Source of the DNA: Sesamum alatum
Lineage: Eukaryota; Streptophyta; Magnoliopsida; Lamiales; Pedaliaceae
NCBI GenBank assembly: GCA_034509735.1
Contig: JACGWO010000002.1
Coordinates: forward strand, 48,295,115-48,359,114
Length of the DNA: 64,000 nucleotides
Direction: 5' to 3'
In this document: positions 46,346-57,860 of the stretch, piece after piece
Position numbering within the stretch: the stretch's first letter is position 1
How the letters are laid out: every line of letters begins with the position of its first letter
Notes under the pieces: model-generated
The model's database searches: none
Seen by the model: the letters and a program-made list of their open reading frames with translations, nothing else
What the model was told of the DNA's origin: nothing
Made by a program: the position numbers and the translations under genes

Positions 46346-48163
46346 GACAGATGGGAGCAATTAAATATGGTGTGGAAACGAACCCTCGCCGGCACGTAAC
46401 AATTATATATATTTTTAGGCAGAATTGCAAAATTTTTTTTGGCCCACAGGACAAAGGGGTTGTACTTTTATTCGAACTCCGCGGGATTAATATTTTTGGT
46501 CTCATATAATTAAAAAATAATCTAAATGTAGTTCCGAGCATTAATTTTATGGTACTAAATTTGTTAAATTCTGGGACCACGTATAATTTAATGTGGCAAA
46601 AACTATTAACCCTATAAAATGTAGGATCAAAATTGTAATACCCAAAATAAAAAATATAATTTTTGCGATACTTTTTAGAAAAATTACAATGCAAAGAAAT
46701 CAATCAAGTATATGCATACACAAAGCTTATTTGTATGATTTCAGTATTTTTTTTATTTAATATATATATAGATACATATACACAATAATAATAATTTTTT
46801 TGTAAATTACAATGATCTATTTTGAAGTTTAACGTAATTACAAAAACCCATCATTATTTAAAAAATTACGAGTACCCTTTTGATGTTTGATACAATTATA
46901 CGAGGCTTAAAATTATCAATTTTGTCTTTACCGCACTTTGTAAAAAGTGTAAGATAAAGGATGAGGTGGATGGAAAAAATTGAAAAATCATAAAAGAAAA
47001 TCGTCCACGTAGTCCATAAAATAATTTCAAAAAAATTTTAGCTAGCGGACTCATGTGTCCCTGAGAAGACGACTGGTCCTTTTCTAATTTGTGAGGTGTG
47101 CCCCAAAGATCCTATGTGGATCCACCTACACTCCCATTGAACGCTATGTGACAAACTTTTATTTTGGTTGGGGAATTTCAGCCCCTAAGCTTTCTTATAA
47201 GCACGTGAATCCTTCTTAAATTTGGGCCTCCTCAGGTTTACGTGGATTGAAACTTTTTTTTTATCAATTTATTTTCTGAGGGTGTTTTTTGGGGGACTCC
47301 TGTACGCTCTATTTGGACTTAGCTTCCTGGGAGCACTGTAGGCCCTTCCAGAAGGGGCACCTTGAGCTTACATTCTTTTGGACTCGTGCAATTTCTTTTC
47401 CTTATTTTGGACTGTTTGGCCTCTTTGAGCTAACCCATTTTTACGTACATCATCAAAAGGAATGATGGTAATTTCTCAAACAACAAGAGATATTTATAAT
47501 TATATAGAACTTAGTGGGAAATCATTCTAATTTATCTTTTCATAATGACTAAAATAAATATTACAATTTCTATCGCCACGATAACATCGTATATATTAAA
47601 TAGAATATAATATTCATTTCCCCGAAATCTAAAGATACCCTCTTTCGGATTCAATAATTTTGCCTCGACAAACGATAACTTCAATGATCGTATCTTTTCT
47701 ATTTTAATAATTAGATAACATATATTATTTGCAGAAAATCCTTTGTTTCAAGCTTAAGTTGCCAGATTTGCTCTTCTTTGACTCATCATCTTATCAAATG
47801 AATCATAAATATACATATGATGGTAGATATATAGCCTGGATGAGTTGTAACTCTATGCAACCTCCCAAATTAATTAATGGTAAATATGACCAATATTTGC
47901 TACGTTAAATCTAATTACATAAAATATTTTTAATTTTTTGTAAAATTATAAGTACACTTATGAGGAGGTTGTTGTAATTACTTGGAAATGTACTTGTAGA
48001 ATTTTTTCTTTGCTATGTGGTGAACTTCTAATTACAATAACATTCTTAGAAATATTTATGTAGTTAGACCTGAACTAAAATAATATAAATATAATTTACT
48101 CATTAGACAATAATGTACAATTTTAATGGAACAATAATAATAAAGTTAAGAATAGAAGACTAG
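46346..48163. other. upstream flank of copy 1, expanded by insertions
   Basis: At 47640-47770 a block with cgacaaacgataacttcaat and ttaataattagataacat matches the 5' flanks of copy 2 (about 51775-51880) and copy 3 (about 54275-54800). Here it lies about 1.35 kb from the ATG instead of about 0.3-0.4 kb, so about 1 kb was inserted between. A one-ended gtaaattacaatgat element start near 46803 may be part of it. Confidence 0.5.
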
Positions 48164-48460
48164 GGAGAAATATGTGATTGTTATTTGGTGATATAAATAT
48201 TTGTAGTGGTAGGCCGGCAGTGCTATAAATAAAATCCCTCTTGTTTATGTTAAAAAAAAAAGACAAAATTATGCTTTTAATATCATGAAATGAGGGATTA
48301 AATGATTAAAGTCCTTTGCTTTTCGGAATTGACAATTAATAAAAAACTTGACAAATTCTATCGGATTTTTTTTCAAGGGCCGATAAAATTTACATCATAA
48401 GTTTAATCAAAGTCATCGTTGAATCAAAGTCTTGAAAGACTAACTCTATCCTAGAAGTTA
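48164..48460. repeat. orphan 3' flank of a PR-10 duplication unit
   Basis: gtgatataaatatttgtag followed by aggccggcag (48188-48220) and tcaaagtcttgaaagac...ctctatcc (about 48424-48455) match the downstream flank of copy 3 (53069-53190) and, more weakly, copy 1. No PR-10 coding sequence follows. About 170 bp of unrelated DNA splits the two blocks. Confidence 0.6.
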
Positions 48461-48876
48461 CATGTATGTAATGTCACATGCATGGTCTTTGCGTGCATAT
48501 AATAAATAATATTTTATATTTTAAAATATATTAAAAATAAAAATAAAATATATAAACCAACACATTATGTTTTTTTTAAAAAAAAAAGAAAGAAAAATAA
48601 ATCAACTTAAGGGTATTATCTACACAATAAAAAAGTTTGGTGTAATGGTGTCACAAATTGTTGTTCATGAGTAAAAGCTGCCTTTATTTTATATTAGTAT
48701 AGATAAAAATATATAGAAATAAACATATATTGAATTTGTATCAATTAATTATTTAGTTCAAGTAGTTAATTAAATTGGCAGGTAGTTAGAGATAGTGGGT
48801 TAGCATATTCTCTTTCATTCAACTTTCATATTCATCCATTGGAAAAAAATGCAATTTTTGTCCATTAGTTATAGAG
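48461..48876. other. AT-rich intergenic DNA
   Basis: No coding sequence or repeat end recognised. Confidence 0.4.
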
Positions 48877-48888
48877 TGATTGTACTTT

Positions 48889-49157
48889 TTTTTTTTTTTT
48901 AATTGGAAGTGATGAATTTTATTAATTGAAAGTAAAATGATTACATTCAATCATGTCGGTTATCAACATCGAACAAAGACAATTACAAACAATCAAATCA
49001 ATAATATCTCATAAACTAACGACTTGTTATTATAACACCAAATCGTACCTACTATACATTAGAAAAAATATCAACTCACGCAGGAGTTTGAACCTATGAC
49101 CTTTAGGATCATGGAGCCTCAGCTTCGTCAACTAAACTAGCTAGGCCTCCTCAACAA
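48889..49157 (-). mobile_element. tRNA-derived SINE
   Basis: Read on the minus strand it begins gttgaggaggcctagctag with a box-A-like segment at 49126-49142, then box B ggttcaaactcc (49083-49094). It ends after about 260 bp in a run of As (plus-strand poly-T, about 48889-48900). It is bounded by a 12-bp duplication, tgattgtacttt (48877-48888) and tgattgcacttt (49158-49169), with one mismatch. Internal pol III promoter boxes, a 3' A tail and this type of duplication are the defining features of plant SINEs. Confidence 0.85.
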
Positions 49158-49169
49158 TGATTGCACTTT

Positions 49170-50883
49170 CAATCCTATTCGATTTAAAAATTGCAATTAA
49201 AGAATGTAATTAAAAAGCAATTGACACATTTAGCTAAGATCTTTTTTAAATAAGTTTCACTACAGTCCCTGATAGTTAAAGTTTCAGTAATTTAGACGGA
49301 GTTTAAGTAAAATGATTGAAATATTCCATTAAGATCGGTAAAAATTGAAAAATTCATGCACTTCAAGAAGATACCAATAATAATAAATAAATAAATAAAA
49401 AACAAAAGAAGAAAAAGAAAACATATACTTCAATATATTTTTTTATTATCTAATAAAGTATTAATAAAGTATTACCGCTACGTGCTTAAAATGACAAACA
49501 TTGAGAATAAGCCAAAGAGAATTTGCATGGATCTAAATCAACATATTATGATTTTATTTCAGCAAGTGGGTTTTTACTTTTCATATTTGACTATCAATCC
49601 TGACTGATATTTTTATTAATTTATTATTTTTAACTATCTTTATTGATATAAAAGGAGTTAGTTGGAGATCTTTCACGATGACATGGCGTCTCTTGATGTG
49701 TAAAATTTGGATGGAGTGTCATCCCCGATGTCCAGTGTGTGGGCTTGCTGTTGGACCTTATCTTTGAATCCTGTCATGGTAGCTTGATTTTGAAAAAATA
49801 AACTTATAATCTTTTGTTGTTGGATCGAAACGGTACGGGCCTACTGGGTTGACAGACAGGAGCCTCTTCTTTGCCTCGACTTTGGAAAAATATGTGAGAA
49901 ATTTATTTGGACTCAGTGTTATAGATCATTCAAATTATTCACTACTATATGGGGAAAAACTACTATATTGTGATTTAATATAAAATATATAATTTTAATA
50001 TAACATAAAATTTTATTTTAATGAAATTATATGATGATACATATGGTTACATCACGATTTGTACGTATATATATGTACTTTTTACATAAATAGTTTACTC
50101 TATAAAATATAATTGCAAATTTGAGTTTTTAAATATTTCTATATTAATATAATTTGTAATAAAATGATAAATTTTAAATATATTATTTAAAAGGGTAATT
50201 GGTCTTTCAAGTTTGAGTTTGGAATCACTTTGTCCCTCACCTCTATTTCTTGATATTAGTATCTTTAAACTGTAGTTATTATTTTTTTTTAATCTCAAAT
50301 TGGTCTTTTTGACCATTTTTCAGCGAAAATATGGCCATCACCGAAAAATGATCATATGACTGACACATAGCAGTTAATTCCTTGTGTTTTTTAAAATGAA
50401 TTAATTTATCTTCCCGTATTTTTAAATTGCACCATTTTAAAGAACCAATGAAGGTAAATTGCTATTTTTCCACAGGGAGATAATTGTAAATTTACAATAT
50501 CACAGGGAGTTATATTGCATTAAATCAGGAAATTGCATTTTACGTCCCATATCTTACACTGTTTGCGATTTTGGTACCATTAATTTTCGATGTTTAGTCT
50601 CATAAGTCCACAAACGTTGCAATTTTAGTCCCATGGACAGATTCTGTTAAAATCCTAACGGATGCACGTGTTTCGTTAACTTAACTTGTGTTTGATTTTG
50701 AGCACGTGCCATGCGTGATGCTGAATGAATTATTCATTTGCATGCGTAGAAGATATTAAAATAATATTCTTTTTATTCAAAGTCTTTGAAGAACTTCAAA
50801 TACACAACACGTTATTGCGACCAACTTCAAATAAATCCCAAACCACATCAAATTAATTAATAATACGGAAGGATCCGCGTCAG
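49170..50883. other. AT-rich intergenic DNA with partial repeats; 3' flank of PR-10 copy 2
   Basis: Near 50185-50650 there are one-ended elements of the 'ggtctttcaagtttg' and 'ttgcattttacgtccc' type, common in plant MULE-like foldbacks, without mates. From about 50720 the sequence matches the downstream flanks of the other PR-10 copies. No gene. Confidence 0.4.
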
Positions 50884-51461
50884 CTAGCCGGTGGTGGTGT
50901 TGTAGTTTTTGGTTAAGTAATCTGCAGCAACCCGCATGACAGCAACGAGAGGCTCAATGGAAACACAAGCAGCATTTGCAGAAAATTCCTCTTTCAACTC
51001 ATACTCGACGGTGCCTCTCACGATGCACTCCGCCGTCTTTCCCTCCTTCTCTATCACTTCCAACCGGAACCTGTAAAGCTTAAACCCCAGATCCAAAAAC
51101 CCGCCCTCCACCAACTCCGCCTCCTTCACTCGTCTCTCGCCATCCACCACCGTGAACTTCTCCTTGAACCACTTGGGCCCCGCCGTCCCTGTTTTCAATT
51201 TCCATCTTCGCCCGTTAATCATCAATCCAGATTCAAAATCATGTATATATGATTAACATTATTATTGATGTACGTACCCAGAGCGAAAAAGACGTGGAGG
51301 ATGGTTCCGACGGAGCCATCGCCTTCTAAAACCTCGATTTTGCTGAAGAGATTGGGAAGCCCTTCGACCACAATCTCGGAAAGTTGGAGGCTGCCGTAAA
51401 CCTTCCACGCTTCGCTTGCAGGTACCTTAACCTCTATCTCCTCCGAAACTCTGCCCACCAT
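50884..51461 (-). CDS. PR-10/Bet v 1-like protein, tandem copy 2
   Basis: Two minus-strand exons (51461-51278 and 51188-50884) encode 162 aa, with the same phase-1 intron in codon 62. It starts MVGRVSEEIEVKVPASEAWK. The glycine loop is EGDGSVGT, one residue different from copies 1 and 3. After the intron it reads GTAGPKWFKEKFTVVDGERR, where copies 1 and 3 have a TSYKEK motif, a local change in the ligand-pocket region. The C-terminal helix is conserved (VAVMRVAADYLTKNY). Open and intact. Functional divergence is possible but unproven. Confidence 0.9.
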
Positions 51462-51507
51462 TTTCCCCTTTTTTTCAACTTTGTCAAGGAATTTACGCGC
51501 GCTTCAG

Positions 51508-51514
51508 ATTTATA
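51508..51514 (-). promoter_or_regulatory. TATA box of PR-10 copy 2
   Basis: TATAAAT on the minus strand, 47 bases before the ATG, conserved in position among the three copies. Confidence 0.65.
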
Positions 51515-52110
51515 GATAGATGCAAGCAATATTTAACTTGAAGTGAAATTATTTCCTTGAAATATTATTGTATCTTTTTGCGTTATTTAATATATACACG
51601 TTACATTAGTAAACTATGTTAATAATTCAGATGATAGTAATTTAAATAAAATATATAAAAGATAAGAATGATGTGAAATATCAAAATTCAATTCGCAAAA
51701 TAGGCTGGCAACGAATATATTGACATGTTCTGAAGTTTGAATATGCCCTCGATCTGCCTAAATCCAACTAATTAATTTCGCATTGACAAACAACTACTTT
51801 CAATATCATATGTCTTCTTTGACTTTAATAATTAGTTAACATTTGTTATTTGCGGGGGATCTTTTGTTTCAAACTTAAGTCCCAACATTTAATGCATAAT
51901 AATAAGGAAAAAAATGTAAAATTGGTCCTGTAAGTATGGGGAGTGGCAAAAGTAGTCCCATAAGTATACGGTTGGCAATTTTAGTCCTCTAAGTGTTAAT
52001 TTTGTGGAAATTTGGTCATTCCGATCAATATCAGCAGGAAATTGAAAAATGAAATTGGAGCTTAGGGTTCCGGCTGCCAACTCAACGTGACTTAACCATG
52101 TGGCGTCCTA
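51515..52110. other. 5' flank of copy 2, empty MITE site, and one-ended repeat
   Basis: The block at 51775-51890 aligns with the copy-3 flank and preserves the uninterrupted target site gactttaataattag (about 51829-51843). From about 51910 a 'taaaattggtcctgtaagta' repeat start follows, without a matching end. Confidence 0.5.
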
Positions 52111-52159
52111 CGTGGCTTAGGCTTCCAAATAAGCGGAAAATAAAAACCCATTTCCTGCT

Positions 52160-53030
52160 GACATCATTAACTTTTGTTTATTTCTTCTCCGCTTTAGATT
52201 TGCTGCTGGAGGTTTGTACCCCTAGAGGGGGCGGGGGTGGTGATGATACCCCTTAATATTTTCCCATACAAGCCTCTGCCAAAACATATAGGTGGCACAA
52301 GAAATAATCCATTTTAGTCGGACACGTCAACATTACAACTAGGCGAACACGTCATGTAGATTTTCGACACATTGATGACACATCACACGAAAATATCTCC
52401 ATTCCTAGTAATTCAGTGACAACCGGGCTGACAACTAGTAAGTAACCAACTCCTGGATCTTTAGGCAGATTGGACAAAGCTCAATCAAAGGTCGTATCTT
52501 AGTCAATTCAAGTCCAAATCGTGCACGGATTTTTTGATAGATAACCGATTCAAGTGGCTTTCAAATGGTATAGGACTCATAACTAACTTTCAGATCTTGC
52601 TCTACGGATACCTATAAATAGAGGCATGTGCAGCCATTTATCAAGTAATATCTCTCCAGCATCTCTTTCATTTCACAAATCCTACTATCACGCCTGTTCT
52701 AGAGCTATTCTAAGCATTCTTCACACTATTCTATCACTTCTTTATCACATCACACCATTATTATCACATATATTCAAGTTTTTCCTTTTATTTTTCAGCA
52801 AGAACATTACTGACTTCAGCATTGTAGTGTTAACCCCTCTTTGCAGGCCAGTCTCCCTTGATATTAGAATTTTCATGAAGATCATTCGACCTTCGTATAC
52901 TTGCTGGACTCCGCATCAATAATCTATTGATATTTTCAATATGATCAAATCGACTGGACCAATAACTCAATGACCCAATAACTTATCGCGTTCAATTTCT
53001 GACCAGATTTCATAACACTGCCTCGAATAC
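52160..53030 (+). mobile_element. LTR-derived fragment (possible solo LTR)
   Basis: Contains a TATA-like cctataaatagaggc (about 52609-52623). Downstream is a segment ending ttcagcattgtagtgttaac, then cctctttgcaggcc, similar in layout to the R/U5 of plant Ty3-type LTRs. It separates copies 2 and 3 and is absent from the other PR-10 spacers. Exact ends, target duplication and internal region are not visible. Confidence 0.35.
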
Positions 53031-53280
53031 AAGGTCAAAAAGAAACGTGATTATCATTAGGCGATATAAATATTTGTAGAGGCATGGCCGGCACAAATTA
53101 TGCTGCATGAATTATTGATTTGCGTAGAATACATTAAAATAGTATTCTTTTTATTCAAAGTCTTTGAAGAAATTAACAGTCCCAAACTCCATCCTTGAAT
53201 TCAAATACACAACATGGAATTTCAACTAACCTAAAATAAATCCCAAACGAGATGAAATTAATAACACAGAAGGATCAGCA

Positions 53281-53863
53281 TCAGCTGGTGGTGGTGTTGT
53301 AGTTTTTGGTCAAGTAATCTGCAGCAACCTGCATGAGAGCACGCAGAGGCTCAATCGAAACCAAAGCAGCATTTGCAGCAAATTCCTCTTTCAACTCATA
53401 CTCGATGGTGCCTCTCACGATGCACTCGTCCTTCTTCCCATCCTTCTCTATCACCTCCCCCCGCACCCTGTAAAGTGTAAACCCCCGATCCAGAAACCCG
53501 CCCTCCACCAACTCCGCCTCCTTCACTCGTCTCTCGTCATCCACCACCGTGTACTTCTCCTTGTACGACGTTATCGGCCCCGCCGTCCCTGTTTTCAATT
53601 TCCATCATCGCCTCCCGCCGTTAATCATCAATCCAGATTCAAAATCGTGTATAATTATCGTTGTTATCAGTATACGTACCTGGAGCTAAAAAGATGTGGA
53701 GGATGGTTCCGGCTGAGCCATCGCCTTCTATGACCTCGAATTTGCTGAAGCGATCGGGAAGCCCTTCGACCACGACCGTGGCCAGGTGGAGGCTGCCGTA
53801 GAGCTTCCACGCTTCGCTTGCAGGTACCTTAACCTCCATATCCTCCGAAACTCTTCCCATCAT
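53281..53863 (-). CDS. PR-10/Bet v 1-like protein, tandem copy 3
   Basis: Two minus-strand exons (53863-53680 and 53588-53281) encode 163 aa, with the same intron position and phase. It starts MMGRVSEDMEVKVPASEAWK, so either of two adjacent ATGs could be used. The glycine loop is EGDGSAGT. The second exon reads GTAGPITSYKEKYTVVDDER and ends with the Bet v 1 C-terminal helix (LRALMQVAADYLTKNY). Intact. It is closest to copy 2 in its C-terminal NYNTTT tail. Probably a cytosolic small-molecule binding protein or a norcoclaurine-synthase-like enzyme; which one is unresolved. Confidence 0.9.
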
Positions 53864-53903
53864 TTTCCCCTCTTTTTCAACTTTGCGAAGGAAATTGCAC
53901 GAG

Positions 53904-53910
53904 ATTTATA
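53904..53910 (-). promoter_or_regulatory. TATA box of PR-10 copy 3
   Basis: TATAAAT on the minus strand, 41 bases before the upstream ATG. Confidence 0.65.
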
Positions 53911-54338
53911 GGGAGGTGCAAGAAATATTTAAATATAGAATTCAAGCCACGGAACGGTGATCGGACCTGAATTAATTAAATATTGCGCGTAGAATTTTCT
54001 CAATGAAATATGAGTGGGACCCAAGTTTATAACGAGTGAAATAGATTGAATGAATTTTTCTTTAAATATTATTGTATTTTTGTTTTATTTAATGTACACA
54101 CATTACATATGAGAACTATTTTAATAATTACATATGATAGTAATTTATATATAAAATAAATGAAAGGTAAGAATGATGTGAAATAACAAAATTCAATTCG
54201 CAAAATAGGCTGGCAGCGGATATATTGACCTGTTCTAAGTCTGAAAATGCCCTCTCCCCAAATCCAATTCACTAATTTCGCATTGACAAACAACTACTTT
54301 CAATAACTTGTAAATCATGTCGTCTTTGATTTTAATAT

Positions 54339-54755
54339 GGGTAAATTACATCTACATTCCTTGAGATTTGACATAATTATAAATACATCTCATTGTTTAA
54401 AAAAATTCCCCCTCTGAGGTTTGTAATTGTCAACTAAAGGCCTAAAATTGACCATTTTGTCCTTGATTTTTTAGTTAAATTGCAGAAAAATTAGCCGAAG
54501 AAAATTGCATTATTAACTCATTTGTGTAAAAAACTATAAGAACCTTTCCATGCGCATTGTAATCCTAAAAAATTCAAAGAATTTTAAAAATTAAATAATG
54601 CATAAGGGCATTTTGGTCAGTTCACCTATAAAAATGAATGAAAATGAGTTATTTGTTATACGGTTACAAACCTCAGGGGGGTATTTATAATTTTTCAAAC
54701 AATGAGGGAGTATTTATAATTATGCCAAACCTCAGGAGGTAGATGTAAGTTACCC
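54339..54755. mobile_element. 417-bp MULE-type MITE inserted in the PR-10 copy-3 flank
   Basis: The left end, gggtaaattacatctacatt, pairs with the reverse-complemented right end, gggtaacttacatctacctc. Similarity extends about 67 bp to a shared cattgttt(g/a)aaaaa. Flanks ttttaatat and ttttaataa match at 8 of 9. The homologous flank of copy 2 has the empty site. Internal sequence (ttgaccattttgtccttgat, gggcattttggtcagttcac) matches the 19435 element and the subterminal parts of the MULE at 57757. Confidence 0.92.
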
Positions 54756-55591
54756 TTTTAATAATTAGTTAACATTTGTTATTTGCGGGGAATTTTTTCT
54801 TTCAAACTTAAGTTGCTATATGTAATGCATAATAATAAATAGCGATAGTTTTATATATACTATTTGATCTATGGTCTATTTATATAATTATTCGTATCTT
54901 TTGTATAATTACATAAACTACTCATGTCAGACAAAAAAATAGGGGTAGTTTATGTCATGTTGTTGACGGTTTTGGGAGGGTGTACGTATGTTTAATTTTC
55001 AAACAATATAAGTGGTTTGCACAGATGATGTTATATTTTTTATGAGTGTATATGTAATTTATCAAAAGGTAGTGGTTGTTTATGTGAACAGGCCATAAGT
55101 TAAGGAGTATAGATATAATCAACCATAATAATACTATACGATATTCTTTTTTTTTTTTTTAAATTGAGGAATATGTGATAATCATTGATACATTTAATGC
55201 ATAAAACACATAATGTAGCTTGAGTTTAACTTTTGAATCATCTATATTAGATATCAATCTTATTAAATGAATCATGATGTGTATGCGGTTTAAAATGCAA
55301 TTTAGCGCATGTAATATTGCAGTAATTTATTTTCTTGTGAAAAAAAATAACATTTTACCTCATGTTCCTCAAAATAAAGCAAAAAAACCCCTCACGCAAT
55401 TTCATGTGTGTCACGCGCTGTTTTTATTAACTTTTTATTATAAAATTATATTTGTATCTTTATTTAAAAGTCGTCGGATCTGATTAGAAACTAAGGTCTA
55501 AATTTGACTACCAGATCAATAGTTCATATTTTACTTAATTCAAATTAATGAATTATATATTTATACAAAATATATATATAATATATATAAA
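54756..55591. other. distal PR-10 flank and AT-rich DNA
   Basis: The first 80 bases continue the PR-10 copy-3 flank interrupted by the MITE. The remainder is AT-rich with no gene. A possible decayed inverted-repeat element at about 54895-55130 lacks clear ends. Confidence 0.4.
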
Positions 55592-57211
55592 CTAGTTAGT
55601 ACCCCATGCCAAGGTACGGGAGAATTGTATTTTCAATAAAATAAAGAAATAAATTTATAAATAATTTAAAATTTGAAATATAAAAATAATTAAACAATAA
55701 AGAATTAAAAACCTAAAGTTAAAGTAATTAATAAGTATAAAATTACAAATGTGTATTGAAAATAAAAATGAAGTTAAACATTTTACTAACTAATTACCTT
55801 AAATGATAAGTGAACTTTTTTGATAAAGGTAAACAATGAATATGTGATTTAAAATGAATAATGAATATGTGCTTCAAAATAAAAATAAATAAGGTAAATA
55901 ATTACCTTAATAAAAAGTACTTTATTTCATTAAGTGATAAAAAAAATTCAAAAAAGGCTATCATAGAGCAAACATGTACTTTAATAATAAATAAATAATA
56001 CAAATAATTTCAATTTTAAAACAAAATGAGTATTCAATAAATAATTGAAAATTAAAATGCTTAAGAGAAGATGACAAATAGGAGGAATTCGTGATTTTTG
56101 AAATGTCATAGCAAATTCTTGATTAATAATTTTTTAATTAATGCATTTCTTTAGTGCAATAACTAATAAAATAATTAAAAAAATTAGAGAAATTGTGTCT
56201 TACTAAAATATAAAAATACAGAATAAATACTAAAATTATCAATGATTGAATTATAAATCATTGGCATTACCATTGATATGAATATGTACATGTTTCACCG
56301 ACGATTGCAAAAAATAACTCTGTCAAATTTTGAAATTCTCACTTAAGATATAAGTAAAGGAAAAAAATATGAAGGTGGAAAGAGAAATTTACATGCTAGT
56401 GTAGCGTAAGATTTTACAGCCTTGTGATTTACTTTTGTAATGCTTTTGCATACCCATTATTTATAATATTACAAACTTTTTATTTTGAGTAATTTTGAAT
56501 TTCGAAAGACAATAGTAGATAAGTTTTATAAAATTGACTTATCCTTATCATTAATGAAAGTTTTAAAAATATTTAAATTTTCTAATTGATAATCATGAAG
56601 TGATTCTCCCTATGATGATTAGAATTTTTTGAATAAACACGAATAATTATAAAAGAAGAAATTATTATATTGTCAATAAATGTAATTTTTTTTATATAAT
56701 ACTAATCTATAGTTTTTTCATATTATTATTATTATCTATACACATAATATTTAAATATTTCAGTTTATTATGTATCAAATATTGAGTAGTCATATCACTT
56801 ATAGTATCTTATACAAAATATCATAACTTAAATATTATGGTTATATTATAAGAAACTATAATTATATAACAAATAATCAATTCAGACAATATTTCATATT
56901 ATTGGATATAATGAACAATAATTATTATTTATATTAATGATATTTTTAATCAAATGAACTTTTATTTGTTGGATAAATATATATATATATATATATTTTA
57001 ATAAACATGTTTTTATATACTTTAAAAAATAGATAAACAAATAATATTGATTAGAATATTTTGGATAAGTATAAATATTTTTTTTTCTTTTTATCTAAAA
57101 ACTTGTAAATTTTCATTTGGCGGAATGGAGGTCATTGAGGTTGTCCACATCTGCGTATACATGGCGCTTAGCTGAATAGTTTCAATGATTATATTTTATT
57201 ATATATATAGA
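55592..57211 (-). mobile_element. probable non-autonomous Helitron, 1,620 bp
   Basis: Read on the minus strand it starts TCTATATATATAATAAAATA (from 57211) and ends CTAG at 55592. A short hairpin (GTACC...GGTAC) lies 3 bases before the CTAG. It sits between A and T with no target duplication, as Helitrons do. It is AT-rich inside with no Rep/helicase coding. The subterminal acgggagaattgtatttt recurs near 63598. Termini are read by eye and the class has weak sequence signatures. Confidence 0.6.
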
Positions 57212-57330
57212 TAAAATATAACTAATAAACAATTCGGATATGTGTATAATAATTTATCTTTATCCAAAAGATTTATAATCTTTTTAAATAAATGAATAAG
57301 TAACATTCTTCAAATTTATTTTTATATCTA

Positions 57331-57756
57331 CTAGTAGCCACCGCACGCGATTCCCGCGAGCATAATATTTTAAAGTGTAGATATATATAAGCATAAAAAT
57401 TCTTTTGTTTGTAAACAAAAAATTGTACAATTATAATTTAGTGCATTGCATATCCATAAATTCTTTAATTCTAACTCATTTTTTGAAATAATATATCATA
57501 CTTTAAGTATCGCACAACCATTAGAGTGTAAGATTAGTTGATAACTCGTACTATAAAACAATGAAAACCACATGAAAATGGGATATTTAGATAAAACTAT
57601 CAGATTAATAACTCAACTATTCAAATTACACATTCTTTTTTGTAAAATTCACTTATATTTTTATTGCCAAATTCAAATAGGATTTTTTTTTTCCTATGAA
57701 ACGAAATATCTAACCAAAATTAAAAATTTAAGAAAATGGAGAATATAATAAATAAT
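57331..57756 (-). mobile_element. second Helitron-like 3' end
   Basis: On the minus strand, a GC-rich hairpin (CGCG...CGCG core within gctcgcgggaatcgcgtgc) is followed by ggtggcta and CTAG (57331-57334), then T. This matches the Helitron 3'-end pattern. The element's other end is not identified. The MULE starting at 57757 appears to have inserted into it. Only the end is supported. Confidence 0.45.
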
Positions 57757-57860
57757 GGGTAAATTACATTTACCTCCCCTGAGGTTTGCGGTAATTACAA
57801 ATACCCCCCTGTTGTTTCATAAATTACAAATACCCCCTGAGGTTTGCATTTTTTTACAAA
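57757..57860 (+). repeat. left terminal inverted repeat of the MULE
   Basis: 104 bp, containing two internal copies of an acaaatacccccctg-like motif and two tgaggtttgc motifs, so the repeat has its own sub-repeats, probable transposase binding sites (inference). Confidence 0.95.
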
